A stretch of DNA of 64,000 bases, taken from NCBI GenBank assembly GCA_011391085.1, contig JAABRD010000031.1, positions 1 to 64,000 of the forward strand. The letters run 5' to 3'. Below are positions 53,032 through 63,380 of this stretch, piece after piece. Positions within the stretch are counted from its first letter, which is position 1; every line of letters starts with the position of its first letter. The notes under the pieces are model-generated. The model had not been told where the DNA came from, searched no databases, and was given only the letters and a program-made list of their open reading frames with translations. Origin of the DNA: Thiotrichaceae bacterium. GTDB lineage: Bacteria; Pseudomonadota; Gammaproteobacteria; Beggiatoales; Beggiatoaceae. The translations under genes and the position numbers were made by a program.

Positions 53032-53616
53032 ATGCCCTCCCCAGCCGCAACCAAATATTTTCAGGACCTCCAAAAAGCCAAAATCCTTAGAGAATTAGCC
53101 AATGATAAACGTTTAAAATCGGATTCTCTACGCAAAGAAGTCTGTCGCCACGCCTCTTTGGCGGCTTATGTTGCGGCATGGGATGCCTATGTCAATAACC
53201 TAGTGAGAATTTTTTTTGAAGTCACCTCTGACTCTTCGGTGACCAAATTTCAGGCGTTGCATCAGATGGCTAAAAAAATTACTGACCAAGCCCTCGACAA
53301 ATTTAATACACCTAATTGGGAAAATACCAGAAACTTACTGCTTCAATATACTGGCTATGACCCTAGCAACGATTGGAATTGGCCAGGATATAATAGTATA
53401 CAAGTCAAAGAACGACTTAACCAAATTTTAAAAGTACGTCACAGTTTTGCCCACGGCTTTGCTATTCCAGCCTACTCATGGACACAGTCCACCAGCACTG
53501 GAAATACCGAGTTAACTGACTTAGCATTGGGTGAAAATGACAGCTTTTTTGAAAATCTCGTGATTAAAACGGACAATGGCATGAAACAACACATTAGTAC
53601 AACTTACGGAGTGTGA
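53032..53616 (+). CDS. HEPN-domain protein, putative ribonuclease (RiboL-PSP-HEPN-like)
   Basis: 194 residues, AAGGAGATAATCCG before the ATG and 15 bases after the ParA-like gene. The putative HEPN motif R-x4-H is VRHSFAHGF (about residues 143-151), with the upstream helices EVCRHASLAAYVAAWDAYVN (about 36-55) typical of HEPN proteins. Many HEPN proteins are toxins or abortive-infection RNases. The family level (RiboL-PSP-HEPN versus MAE_28990-type) is not certain. The C terminus (KQHISTTYGV) is ordinary. Confidence 0.65.
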   Translation: MPSPAATKYFQDLQKAKILRELANDKRLKSDSLRKEVCRHASLAAYVAAWDAYVNNLVRIFFEVTSDSSVTKFQALHQMAKKITDQALDKFNTPNWENTRNLLLQYTGYDPSNDWNWPGYNSIQVKERLNQILKVRHSFAHGFAIPAYSWTQSTSTGNTELTDLALGENDSFFENLVIKTDNGMKQHISTTYGV

Positions 53617-53655
53617 CTCTCATTTGGTAGGCACTCATCCTCAAAAACCACTCCC

Positions 53656-55170
53656 ATGCCCACCCTCACCCTCATTTACAGCACCCGTCATCCCGACCCC
53701 ACTTTTCGCCACCATCTTCAAGACACTTGCGGTCTTCCTGACGTGGAAATTCTGGCCTACACCAACCCTGGTCAAGATTCCCTCAGTACCCTTTATAATC
53801 GCGGACTTGCGGTGGCCAGTCATTCTATTGTGGTCTTCCTCCATGACGACCTTCGTTTTGAAACCCCCAACTGGGGACCTCTCCTCCTCCAACATTTTCA
53901 ACATTCCAATTTTGGCATTTTGGGAATCGCAGGCACCACTGAGTTACCTCAATCCGGTCAATGGTGGCAACCTCCTCTCACCACTTTGGGTATCGTCAAA
54001 CATCAGTCCCAACAACAGGTTTGGACCTCCAAATACTCCGGCGATTTTCAACACCATATCCTCCCCGCTGTTTGTGTTGATGGCGTCTTCATGGCGGTCA
54101 ATAAAAACCTCCTCCAAGAAAATTTCAATGAACAACTCCCAGGTTTTCATTTTTATGATGTTGACTTTTGTCTGAACAACCATCTGGCGGGAGTGAAAGT
54201 AGGCGTTATCTTCAATCTCTCCATTCTGCATAAATCCATCGGTCAACCCACCGCCGCTTGGGAACAGGCACGGTTACAATTTCTCACTTATCACCAGTAT
54301 AACCTCCCCTGTGCTATTCAACCTGACCTTATTTTTGAAAATACTCTGGTGCCACTCAATCGTTACCCTAAAGTCACCGTGATTATTCTCCACAAGTCCA
54401 AGAACACGCTACTATTTAACTGTCTCAACTCCTTTGCAGAAATCTGTCGCTATCCGCACTATGAGATTCTCATTGCCGATACCGGTTCGACTCCATTAGA
54501 ATTAGAAGAAATTTATCAACTGGTACACACTTCCACCCTCCAAATAAAAGTGATAGAATTTGACCAATACCACTTTGGTCAGATTAACAATACCGTCGTG
54601 TTTCAACATACCGACGCCAGCAGTGACTTGCTTCTCTTCTGTAACAACGACATTGAATTGATTAACGACGCCCTGACTCGAATGGTGAAAGTTTATCTTG
54701 ACCATCCAAACCAATGTGGTACAATTGGATGTCGCCTCCACTTTGCCGATAACAAAATTCAACATGCAGGGATTCACTTGACGTTTAACCCATTGCAACC
54801 TCTGCAAATTGGACACCGCGGTTATCAATCCGATTACCAGTATTCGAACGCAGGCGTCGAGGCCGGTGTGATAGGTTCCACCGCGGCTTTTTTACTGATG
54901 GAAAGGTCACTGTTTGAACAAATTGGAGGCTTTAACACCGCTTACACCGAATGTTTAGAAGATGTGGAACTGAATCTAACTTGCTTACAACACCAGCGGA
55001 TTAACTATCTTGTCAATGATGCCGTCTGTTATCATTTTGAATCGCAGACTCGTACTCAAAAGGGAGTTATGACAAAAGATGGAGAACGGTTAAAACAATT
55101 TTTGCAGAAAGTTCGTTATTCTGCCGGACTAGAGGCTTTAGCCGGTGACTGGGGCACGTTTTCCGGCTAA
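53656..55170 (+). CDS. GT2-family glycosyltransferase with two catalytic-type domains
   Basis: 504 residues. An N-terminal GT2-like domain (about residues 1-225) has HSIVVFLHDDLRFETP (DDx) and FYDVDFCLNNHLAG. The second (about 233-490) begins KVTVIILHKSKNTLLFNCLN, has LLLFCNNDIELI (D-x-D-like) and ends with ECLEDVELNLTCLQHQRINY (ED, acceptor site). It is probably involved in surface polysaccharide or O-antigen building. The final 16 residues (AGLEALAGDWGTFSG) and the TAA stop are encoded by an inverted pair of the intergenic repeat, so the native C terminus was lost or extended. Confidence 0.8.
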   Translation: MPTLTLIYSTRHPDPTFRHHLQDTCGLPDVEILAYTNPGQDSLSTLYNRGLAVASHSIVVFLHDDLRFETPNWGPLLLQHFQHSNFGILGIAGTTELPQSGQWWQPPLTTLGIVKHQSQQQVWTSKYSGDFQHHILPAVCVDGVFMAVNKNLLQENFNEQLPGFHFYDVDFCLNNHLAGVKVGVIFNLSILHKSIGQPTAAWEQARLQFLTYHQYNLPCAIQPDLIFENTLVPLNRYPKVTVIILHKSKNTLLFNCLNSFAEICRYPHYEILIADTGSTPLELEEIYQLVHTSTLQIKVIEFDQYHFGQINNTVVFQHTDASSDLLLFCNNDIELINDALTRMVKVYLDHPNQCGTIGCRLHFADNKIQHAGIHLTFNPLQPLQIGHRGYQSDYQYSNAGVEAGVIGSTAAFLLMERSLFEQIGGFNTAYTECLEDVELNLTCLQHQRINYLVNDAVCYHFESQTRTQKGVMTKDGERLKQFLQKVRYSAGLEALAGDWGTFSG

Positions 55171-55263
55171 AGCCTCTAGTCCACCCGTAAGTTGATTCTG
55201 CTGGACTAGAGGCTTCAGCCGGTGGCAGGGGCACGTTTTCCGGCTGAAGCCTCTAGTCCACCC
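55123..55263. repeat. four alternating CCGGCTAAAGCC-family repeats, the first overlapping a coding region
   Basis: CCGGACTAGAGGCTTTAGCCGG, then TTTTCCGGCTAAAGCCTCTAG, GGACTAGAGGCTTCAGCCGG and TTTTCCGGCTGAAGCCTCTAG. The first two form the last 16 codons and stop of the GT2 gene. Confidence 0.85.
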
Positions 55264-55304
55264 ATATTTTTTTCGCAATCATTCATTGCTAAATACAAAC
55301 ACCT

Positions 55305-58300
55305 ATGTCCAACCTACTCATTCAAACCTACTATCAACAACTCGACGACCTCCTCCGCTTCGGTGGCGCTACCCATGAAACGGCCCTGCGGAATCCCTTT
55401 TTTACTCTTCTCGATGCGTATTGTCGTCAGAAGCAATTGCGTTTAGTTCCAGAATTGGCTTTAAAAACGGCAAAGGGGGCGTTAGTGCGGCCCGATGGGA
55501 CAGTGCGTGACCTGTTGCAACAAGATTGGGGCTACTGGGAAAGTAAAGATGAGGATGACGATTTGGCTGAGGAGATTCGGAAAAAATTTGCCAAGGGTTA
55601 TCCACAAAGCAACATCTTGTTTGAAGATTCCCAAACCGCTATTTTGATTCGCGAAGGTCAAGAAATCATGCGGGTGAGGATGCGGGAGGCCGAGGCGTTA
55701 GATAAATTATTAATTGCTTTCGTCAGTTATGAACGTTCCGAAATTAAAGAATTTCGGCAAGCGATTGCGGCGTTTAAGGAACAGGTGCCGAAATTAGCCA
55801 GTGAGTTGCGTAAGTTCATTGATAGCGTGACCGCCCCCGCATTTCTGGCGGCACGGGATAAATTTTTAGCCCTCTGTCAGAAGTCAGTCAATCCCGATTT
55901 CACGGCAGAGAATGTCCGCGAGATGATGATTCAGCATCTCTTGACAGAGGAGATTTTTTTGACGATTTTTGAGGAGTCGCAATTTCATCGTGAAAATAAT
56001 ATTGCCAAAGAATTGCAACAGGTGGTGGAGACCTTTTTTGTGGGGGCAGTGAAGCGACGCACATTGGAAAATATGCGGCATTATTATCAAGTTATCAAAG
56101 CGCGGGCCGCCGAGATTGCGGACCATCACGAGAAGCAAAGTTTTCTTAAAGTGATTTACGAGGAGTTTTACAAAGCCTATAATCCCAAGGGTGCCGATCG
56201 GTTGGGAATTGTCTATACACCACAAGAAATCGTGCGCTTTATGATTGAGAGTACCGATTTTTTGCTACATAAACATTTTCGCCGGGTGTTGGCGGATCCG
56301 CAGGTGGAGATTTTGGACCCGGCGACGGGGACAGGGACGTTTATCAGTGAGTTGATTGAATATTTGCCACGTCATCAGTTGCTATATAAGTATCAGGAGG
56401 AGATTCATTGCAATGAAGTGGCGATTTTGCCTTATTATATTGCGAATCTGAATATTGAGTTCACTTATAAGCAGAAGATGGGGGAGTATGAGGAGTTTCG
56501 GCATATTTGTTTGATGGATACCTTGGATAACACCGCGATGTTGAATTATGCAGGGAAGCAAGCCCGGTTAGGGTTTTCGGGGGAGAATGCGGCGCGGATT
56601 TTGGGGCAGAATCAACGGGAGATTTCGGTCATCATTGGGAATCCCCCGTATAATGCCAATCAGCAGAATGAGAATGACAATAACAAGAATCGCGAGTATA
56701 AAGAGGTTGACAAGCGAATTAAGGAGACGTATGTGGCCCACAGTCGGGCGCAAAAGACCAAAGTGTATGATATGTATGCCCGCTTTTTGCGCTGGGCCAG
56801 TGATCGGGTCGCGCCCAATGGAATCGTGGCGTTTGTCACGAATAACTCGTTTATCAATGCCAAGACGTTTGATGGGTTTAGAAAGTGTGTTGCGGAGGAG
56901 TTCAATGAGATTTATATCATTGATTTGAAAGGTGATGCCCATACCAGTGGGGAACGTCGGAAGCAGGAAGCTGGGAATGTTTTTGATGACAAGATTCGGG
57001 TCGGGGTAGCGGTTTATTTCCTAGTACGTAAGGAGAATGCGTCAGGGTGTAAAATTTTTTACACCGCCGTGGCCGATTTTTTGACCGCAACCGAGAAGAA
57101 GGCGTTCTTGCATCAACAGAAATTTGCTGACTTGCGCTTTGACCACGTCATTCCGGATGCCAACCACAACTGGATTCAGTTGGTGGAGAACGATTTTAAC
57201 AGTTTGTTGCCCTTGGTCAGTAAGGAAGTCAAGGCTGGGAAGAGTGAGGAGGCCGTGTTTGAGTTGTTTTCATTGGGGGTGGTGACTACACGGGATGAAT
57301 GGGTTTATGATTTCGACAAGAAAAATCTAGCCGCCAAGGTTAAGTTTTTCTGCGAATTTTATGAACGGGAAAAAGTGAGATGGAAGACTGCCAAACAGGA
57401 TGTGTCGGTCACTGATTTTGTTGACAGAACCATCAAATGGACCGCCGAATTGGAAACTCATCTGAAGAAAGGGTCGATGTTGCACTTCAACAAAAAGTGT
57501 ATCGTCACTTCTTTGTACAGACCTTTTGTCAAACAACTTTTCTATTTCGATAGAATCATCACTCATAGGATTTATCAAAACGAAGACATTTTTGGTTTTA
57601 GAAACCAATATCAAAATTTGGTTATCTACTTTTCCGGTTTGTCCGCCTCAAAACCTTTTCAGTGTCTGGTGACAAACCAAATTACGGGACTTGACTTTTT
57701 GGAAAAAACACAGTGCCTCCCCCTCTATCGCTACGACCAAAACGGCGAACGACTAGATAACATCACAGATTGGGCGTTGCAACGGTTTAAAGACCACTAT
57801 TCGTCAAACCTGACAAGTCTTGAAGACCTGTCAGGCTTAAAGAAACTCGACATTTTCCATTATGTCTATGCAGTCCTCCACTGCCCCACTTATCGGCAAC
57901 GGTATGAAGTGAATTTAAAGCGCGACTTCCCGCGGATTCCCTTCTATCCCAATTTCTGGCAATGGGGGAAGTGGGGGAAGCGATTAATGGACTTGCATGT
58001 GAATTATGAGAAGGCCAAACCTTCTCCTTGGGTACGTCTTGACCATCCCACTGCCAAAACCGTTTCCCCCAAACCGAAATTGAAAGCTGACCCGCAGGCC
58101 GGGCAAATTATCATTGATGACCAGACCACCTTAACGCAGATTCCAACGATTGCCTGGGCTTATAAACTGGGCAATCGGAGTGCGTTGGACTGGATTTTAG
58201 ACCAGTATAAGGAGAAGACGCCTAAAGATAAAACGATAGCGGCGAAGTTCCATACCTATCGATTTGCCAATTATAAGGAAGAGGTGATAGAATTGTTGCA

Positions 58301-58358
58301 ACGGGTGGGGACGGTGAGTGTGGAGACGATGAAAATTGTGGAAGAGATGAAAGAGTAA
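55305..58358 (+). CDS. Single-chain restriction-modification enzyme (N6-adenine methylase with nuclease-like N terminus)
   Basis: 1017 residues. The N terminus has a possible PD-(D/E)xK nuclease core: VRPDGTVRDLLQ, then WGYWESKDEDDD (E-x-K, about residues 63-85). A helical linker of about 200 residues follows. The methylase has SAM motif I EILDPATGTGTFISELIEYL (about 340-359) and catalytic motif IV IIGNPPYNANQQ (about 445-456). The last 450 residues would hold the target-recognition region. It resembles the methylase half of type ISP enzymes or type IIG enzymes; no helicase motifs are seen. An in-frame palindrome (57806-57837) encodes NLTSLEDLSGL near residues 836-846, yet the frame is preserved. 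No separate methylase or specificity gene lies nearby. Confidence 0.75.
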   Translation: MSNLLIQTYYQQLDDLLRFGGATHETALRNPFFTLLDAYCRQKQLRLVPELALKTAKGALVRPDGTVRDLLQQDWGYWESKDEDDDLAEEIRKKFAKGYPQSNILFEDSQTAILIREGQEIMRVRMREAEALDKLLIAFVSYERSEIKEFRQAIAAFKEQVPKLASELRKFIDSVTAPAFLAARDKFLALCQKSVNPDFTAENVREMMIQHLLTEEIFLTIFEESQFHRENNIAKELQQVVETFFVGAVKRRTLENMRHYYQVIKARAAEIADHHEKQSFLKVIYEEFYKAYNPKGADRLGIVYTPQEIVRFMIESTDFLLHKHFRRVLADPQVEILDPATGTGTFISELIEYLPRHQLLYKYQEEIHCNEVAILPYYIANLNIEFTYKQKMGEYEEFRHICLMDTLDNTAMLNYAGKQARLGFSGENAARILGQNQREISVIIGNPPYNANQQNENDNNKNREYKEVDKRIKETYVAHSRAQKTKVYDMYARFLRWASDRVAPNGIVAFVTNNSFINAKTFDGFRKCVAEEFNEIYIIDLKGDAHTSGERRKQEAGNVFDDKIRVGVAVYFLVRKENASGCKIFYTAVADFLTATEKKAFLHQQKFADLRFDHVIPDANHNWIQLVENDFNSLLPLVSKEVKAGKSEEAVFELFSLGVVTTRDEWVYDFDKKNLAAKVKFFCEFYEREKVRWKTAKQDVSVTDFVDRTIKWTAELETHLKKGSMLHFNKKCIVTSLYRPFVKQLFYFDRIITHRIYQNEDIFGFRNQYQNLVIYFSGLSASKPFQCLVTNQITGLDFLEKTQCLPLYRYDQNGERLDNITDWALQRFKDHYSSNLTSLEDLSGLKKLDIFHYVYAVLHCPTYRQRYEVNLKRDFPRIPFYPNFWQWGKWGKRLMDLHVNYEKAKPSPWVRLDHPTAKTVSPKPKLKADPQAGQIIIDDQTTLTQIPTIAWAYKLGNRSALDWILDQYKEKTPKDKTIAAKFHTYRFANYKEEVIELLQRVGTVSVETMKIVEEMKE
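57806..57837. repeat. palindromic repeat inside the restriction-modification gene
   Basis: AAACCTGACAAGTCTT and AAGACCTGTCAGGCTT pair in 14 of 16 positions. The same palindrome type (AAACCTGACA...TGTCAGGTTT) occurs between genes at 10922-10954. Confidence 0.8.
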
Positions 58359-58429
58359 AGTGTGGTAAACCAGAGGGTTTTGGATTAGTACCCCTTCGTG
58401 TACGGGAGGCAGGGGAGGTACAAGATTTC

Positions 58430-58594
58430 GGTGGACTAGAGGCTTCAGCCGGGGGCATGGCACCTTCATTCAAACCACCGGCTAAAGCCTCTAGTCCACC
58501 CATTCACCGGCTAAAGCCTCTAGTCCACCCATTCACCGGCTAAAGCCTCTAGTCCACCCATTCACCGGCTAAAGCCTCTAGTCCACCCATTCAC
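58430..58594. repeat. CCGGCTAAAGCC-family cluster with four 30-bp tandem units
   Basis: One forward copy (GGACTAGAGGCTTCAGCCGG at about 58433) and then four tandem ACCGGCTAAAGCCTCTAGTC-family units of 30 bases, each followed by CACCCATTC. They end about 35 bases before the ABC ATPase start. Confidence 0.9.
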
Positions 58595-58627
58595 TTTAAT
58601 TCAAATTCCAAAACACAATATTATTTC

Positions 58628-59371
58628 ATGACCGATTCCAAACCCATTGTTATTGAAATGCAAGACGTCCACAAATGGTACCAGCAATTTCACGTTCTGA
58701 AAAATATCAATCTCACTGTTTGTCAAGGAGAACACCTTGTCATCTGCGGCCCCTCGGGTTCTGGCAAATCTACCCTACTGCGTTGCCTGAATCGTCTGGA
58801 AAGTCATCAACAAGGGAAAATTATCGTGGTCGGAACAGAACTGACCGATAATGTAAAACATATAGATCGAATCCGTCGAGAAGTCGGCATGGTCTTTCAA
58901 CAATTCAACCTTTTTCCCCATCTCACTGTCTTGGAAAACTGTTGTCTAGCGCCCATCTGGGTGCGCAAAATGCCAAAACGCAAGGCTGAGGAGTTGGCAA
59001 TGAAATATTTGGAACGGGTTCATATTCCAGAACAAGCCCATAAGTACCCCGGTCAGTTATCGGGTGGTCAACAACAGCGCGTTGCGATTGCCCGCAGTCT
59101 CTGCATGAATCCTCAAATTATGCTGTTTGATGAACCCACTTCCGCCTTGGATCCGGAGATGATTAAGGAAGTGTTGGATGTGATGATTGAACTGGCCTTG
59201 GAGGGGATGACCATGTTGTGTGTCACCCATGAAATGGGATTTGCGAAAACGGTGGCAAATCGCATTATTTTCATGGATGGGGGAGAGATTATGGAAGAGA
59301 GTTCACCAGAGATTTTCTTCACGCAACCGCAAACAGAAAGGGCGAAACAGTTTTTGGGGCAGATTCTTTAA
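58628..59371 (+). CDS. Polar amino acid ABC transporter ATPase (GlnQ/AapP-like), orphan
   Basis: 247 residues, the normal size. Walker A is [14 protein letters not shown] (about residues 40-53), the Q-loop is [13 protein letters not shown] (about 84-96), the signature is [14 protein letters not shown] (about 143-156), Walker B is [13 protein letters not shown] (about 163-175) and the H-loop is [10 protein letters not shown]. This is closest to GlnQ/HisP/AapP. The permease and binding-protein genes are absent on both sides, so the transporter is completed elsewhere or the ATPase serves several permeases. Confidence 0.88.
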   Translation: MTDSKPIVIEMQDVHKWYQQFHVLKNINLTVCQGEHLVICGPSGSGKSTLLRCLNRLESHQQGKIIVVGTELTDNVKHIDRIRREVGMVFQQFNLFPHLTVLENCCLAPIWVRKMPKRKAEELAMKYLERVHIPEQAHKYPGQLSGGQQQRVAIARSLCMNPQIMLFDEPTSALDPEMIKEVLDVMIELALEGMTMLCVTHEMGFAKTVANRIIFMDGGEIMEESSPEIFFTQPQTERAKQFLGQIL

Positions 59372-59373
59372 AA

Positions 59374-59433
59374 GGAGTCCAAAACACGTTTTGGACAACG
59401 TTAACCCGGAGTCCAAAACATCTATTGGACTCC
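59374..59433. repeat. two AGTCCAAAAC palindromes after the ABC ATPase gene
   Basis: GGAGTCCAAAACACGTTTTGGAC (59374-59396) and GGAGTCCAAAACATCTATTGGACTCC (59408-59433), just after the stop codon. Likely hairpins separating the ABC gene and galE. Confidence 0.8.
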
Positions 59434-59460
59434 TCCAAACTTTATTAAAATCAACATAAT

Positions 59461-61097
<1,637 letters not shown>

Positions 61098-61104
61098 CGA
61101 ACAG

Positions 61105-61136
61105 AAACTAAGGGGCTTCCAAAAACTTAGTTTCGC
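61105..61136. terminator. AGAAACTAAG...CTTAGTTTC hairpin
   Basis: AGAAACTAAGG and CTTAGTTTCG face each other around GGGCTTCCAAAAA after the SIS-domain gene. It shares text with the AGAAACTCAGTTTCTT family. Confidence 0.4.
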
Positions 61137-61159
61137 GTCTCAAACAAGGAGAAATAACA

Positions 61160-62182
61160 ATGCAACTACGCTGGAACCCCATTTTTATTTCGGTCCTCAT
61201 AGTCGGTACCATTCTCATCCTGGGCAGTGCTGTCTTCTCGTTAGAACAACGAGTGGCGATGCTATCAAACCAGCTTGGTGAACTGGAAAAACGGCTATCT
61301 ACACCACAGGTCAGTCAGACGGAAGTGAATCAGATACGAGAACATTTGGAACGGTCTTTGATTTCTCAGGAGAATCAATTCAAAGTTCAACTGGAACAGA
61401 CTCATCAAGCCATTCTGAAACATATTCAGGAACTCAACGAGACTTCCAAAACAACGCTGTCTGACTTTGCGCAAAAAAAATTGGAAAACTATCTCAAGTT
61501 GAAAACTCAGGTTGAAAATTCTCAGACCGTTTTGGAAACGCTACTGGGGACCGTCAAACACAACGGTGTTCTGACCCATACGGCGGTCCCGCCAGGGGTC
61601 GTGATGGCTTATGCAGGGCCGCTTACGGTGGCAGGGCAACAAGAATTGTCGAAGGCTGGTTGGTTAATTTGTGATGGTCGTGAATTATCCACGGATCAGT
61701 ATTCGGCTTTGTATCAAGCCATTCAAAATACTTACGGCGGACAAACCCCGAAGACGTTTAAGTTGCCCGATTTCAGGGGTGTCTTTTTACGTGGACTGGA
61801 TTTAGAGAAACAGTTGGATCCGCAACGTCAGTTAGGTAGTTATCAGGAGGACACGAATCAAGCCCATGTTCACGAAGCCCAAATCACGATGGGTGGTTTG
61901 CACGAACATAAGGGTACGACGGACGAAACTGGAAAACATCGGCATCGTTTGGAAGCGCAAGGGTATTGGTTTACGTCGAAACTCCAAAATGAACGGGCCG
62001 CGATAACGAATGCGGTAGATGATAATCAACAATATTGGACCACGTTGGATGGTTTACACTCTCATACATTTCAAACGACTACCAATGGGGAACATAATCA
62101 TACGTTGGAAATGAAGACCAGTGGGGGTGGACAGGAGGCCAGGCCGAAAAATTATGCGGTGGTGTATATTATCAAGTTTTAG
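61160..62182 (+). CDS. Membrane-anchored coiled-coil protein with phage tail-collar domain
   Basis: 340 residues; AAGGAG lies nine bases before the ATG. One N-terminal transmembrane helix (residues 8-28), then a coiled coil (about 30-140, LEQRVAMLSNQLGELEKRLS). A tail-collar-like domain follows (about 150-215): AGWLICDGRELSTDQYSALY and FKLPDFRGVFLRGLD. A histidine-rich beta segment precedes the terminus (VHEAQITMGGLHEHKG, HSHTFQTTTNGEHNH), and the end PKNYAVVYIIKF is the usual tail-fibre finish. There are no other phage genes here. The N-terminal anchor makes it a surface or periplasmic trimer rather than a virion part. Confidence 0.7.
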   Translation: MQLRWNPIFISVLIVGTILILGSAVFSLEQRVAMLSNQLGELEKRLSTPQVSQTEVNQIREHLERSLISQENQFKVQLEQTHQAILKHIQELNETSKTTLSDFAQKKLENYLKLKTQVENSQTVLETLLGTVKHNGVLTHTAVPPGVVMAYAGPLTVAGQQELSKAGWLICDGRELSTDQYSALYQAIQNTYGGQTPKTFKLPDFRGVFLRGLDLEKQLDPQRQLGSYQEDTNQAHVHEAQITMGGLHEHKGTTDETGKHRHRLEAQGYWFTSKLQNERAAITNAVDDNQQYWTTLDGLHSHTFQTTTNGEHNHTLEMKTSGGGQEARPKNYAVVYIIKF

Positions 62183-62208
62183 GATTTGAAAACGGAATCT
62201 CAGATGCT

Positions 62209-62264
62209 GGACTAGAGGCTTCAGCCGGGGGGCAGCCACCGGCTGAAGCCTTTAGTCCAACCGG
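62209..62264. repeat. inverted pair of CCGGCTGAAGCC-family repeats
   Basis: TGGACTAGAGGCTTCAGCCGG and CACCGGCTGAAGCCTTTAGTCC form a hairpin between the convergent tail-collar and phytase-like genes. Confidence 0.85.
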
Positions 62265-62303
62265 CGAAATGGGATAACCTTCCCGTTATAAGAGTGCATC
62301 CAT

Positions 62304-63302
62304 TCAATTCTCCACCAATTCAAAATAATTTAACAAAGTACGTTGCAAAAAGTTATCATTGTCATCACTGACTATAAAAAAGTATGCCCCTTGATGATGG
62401 GTCAAACCTTCAAAATTATCTAAATTCCACCCTTCGCCATTGTTCCAGTTCACCACTGGTTGAACATCCAAAACTGGCTGGGAATCGGCGGGACAGGTTT
62501 GACAAGCAGATAACCAAATTCGTCGCAAACTGATGGTGAAAGGTCGAAAAATAGACACCCAGGCCCGTTCTAAAATGAGTATAGAACCGTCGGTTAAGGT
62601 TTCCATGGCGACTACGGCACTGTTAGGTTCGGATTGCTGAGGAATATGCCATTGTTGGCCGGTCAAGGAATAAATAATAACTTCTCCCGAATGATTTTTC
62701 AAGGGTCGTTCTGGAGAGGTGAGAATATCAAATTGTGGATGCCTGGTCACGGCCTCTAATGCTTGGTTAGAATCAGAATAGTTCTGGCGGTTTCCCAACA
62801 GTTTGGGTAATGAGTACCTCTTAATTAATTTACCTTGAGGAGTAAAACGGGCAATGGTGGGGGAACGTTCAAACGAAATAATCAATTTGCTATCCCCTGG
62901 TTTGCCATTATCACTGTTTTGAATGGCTAACCCCTCGGCATCTTTGTTGCCCAGCCGTTTGCCTTGATTGTTCGTCAACGGAAAGGCGGATAATAACACG
63001 GCACTGGTCAAAGTATGGTCGGTTATCACAGGACGTAAATGAAACAGATAACCTTGGTCAGAAACGGCATAGAGTAACTTCTCGTCGGCATCCCAGGCAA
63101 GACCCGACAATTCGGTGAGTTTGATTCCATTCACTTCTAGGTTAGGCAATTTGACTGTACCACGCAACCGAATCCCCATGAAGGTGTCACCCACTTGATA
63201 GGTGGTAGAAAATATGACCGGTTGAATGGAAGCACTGGTGCAAGCCAGGGTAATGCTTCCTAACCAGAGGAGAAGAGAGAGTTGAAGGATGCGGAAGGAC
63301 AT
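62304..63302 (-). CDS. Phytase-like esterase-domain lipoprotein
   Basis: About 332 residues from the ATG at 63302 (MSFRILQLSLLLWLG); the frame is open to 63323. Lipoprotein signal with lipobox TLAC after LLLWLGSITLAC. The mature part is a six-bladed-propeller-type 'esterase-like activity of phytase' domain (PF13449 type) with LSGLAWDADEKLLYAVSDQG (about residues 70-90), GNKDAEGLAIQ (about 128-138) and NLDNFEGLTHH at the end. Periplasmic or outer-membrane location is inferred. Substrate not predictable. Confidence 0.75.
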   Translation of the reverse strand: MSFRILQLSLLLWLGSITLACTSASIQPVIFSTTYQVGDTFMGIRLRGTVKLPNLEVNGIKLTELSGLAWDADEKLLYAVSDQGYLFHLRPVITDHTLTSAVLLSAFPLTNNQGKRLGNKDAEGLAIQNSDNGKPGDSKLIISFERSPTIARFTPQGKLIKRYSLPKLLGNRQNYSDSNQALEAVTRHPQFDILTSPERPLKNHSGEVIIYSLTGQQWHIPQQSEPNSAVVAMETLTDGSILILERAWVSIFRPFTISLRRIWLSACQTCPADSQPVLDVQPVVNWNNGEGWNLDNFEGLTHHQGAYFFIVSDDNDNFLQRTLLNYFELVEN

Positions 63303-63340
63303 ACGGTATTTTAGTATATTCATACAGAAATCTCAAATCC

Positions 63341-63367
63341 AGGAGTCCAAAGCGATGCTTTGGACTT
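63341..63367. repeat. AGGAGTCCAAAGCGATGCTTTGGACT palindrome
   Basis: The last copy of the GGAGTCCAAAGC family in the window, between the phytase-like and GspF-type genes. Confidence 0.75.
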
Positions 63368-63380
63368 TTGGATCATTATT

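Noticed and set aside
55305-58358. Complete type ISP restriction enzyme with helicase
   Set aside because: No helicase motifs (Walker A/B of a DEAD or Snf2 type) are visible; only nuclease-like, methylase and specificity-like parts.
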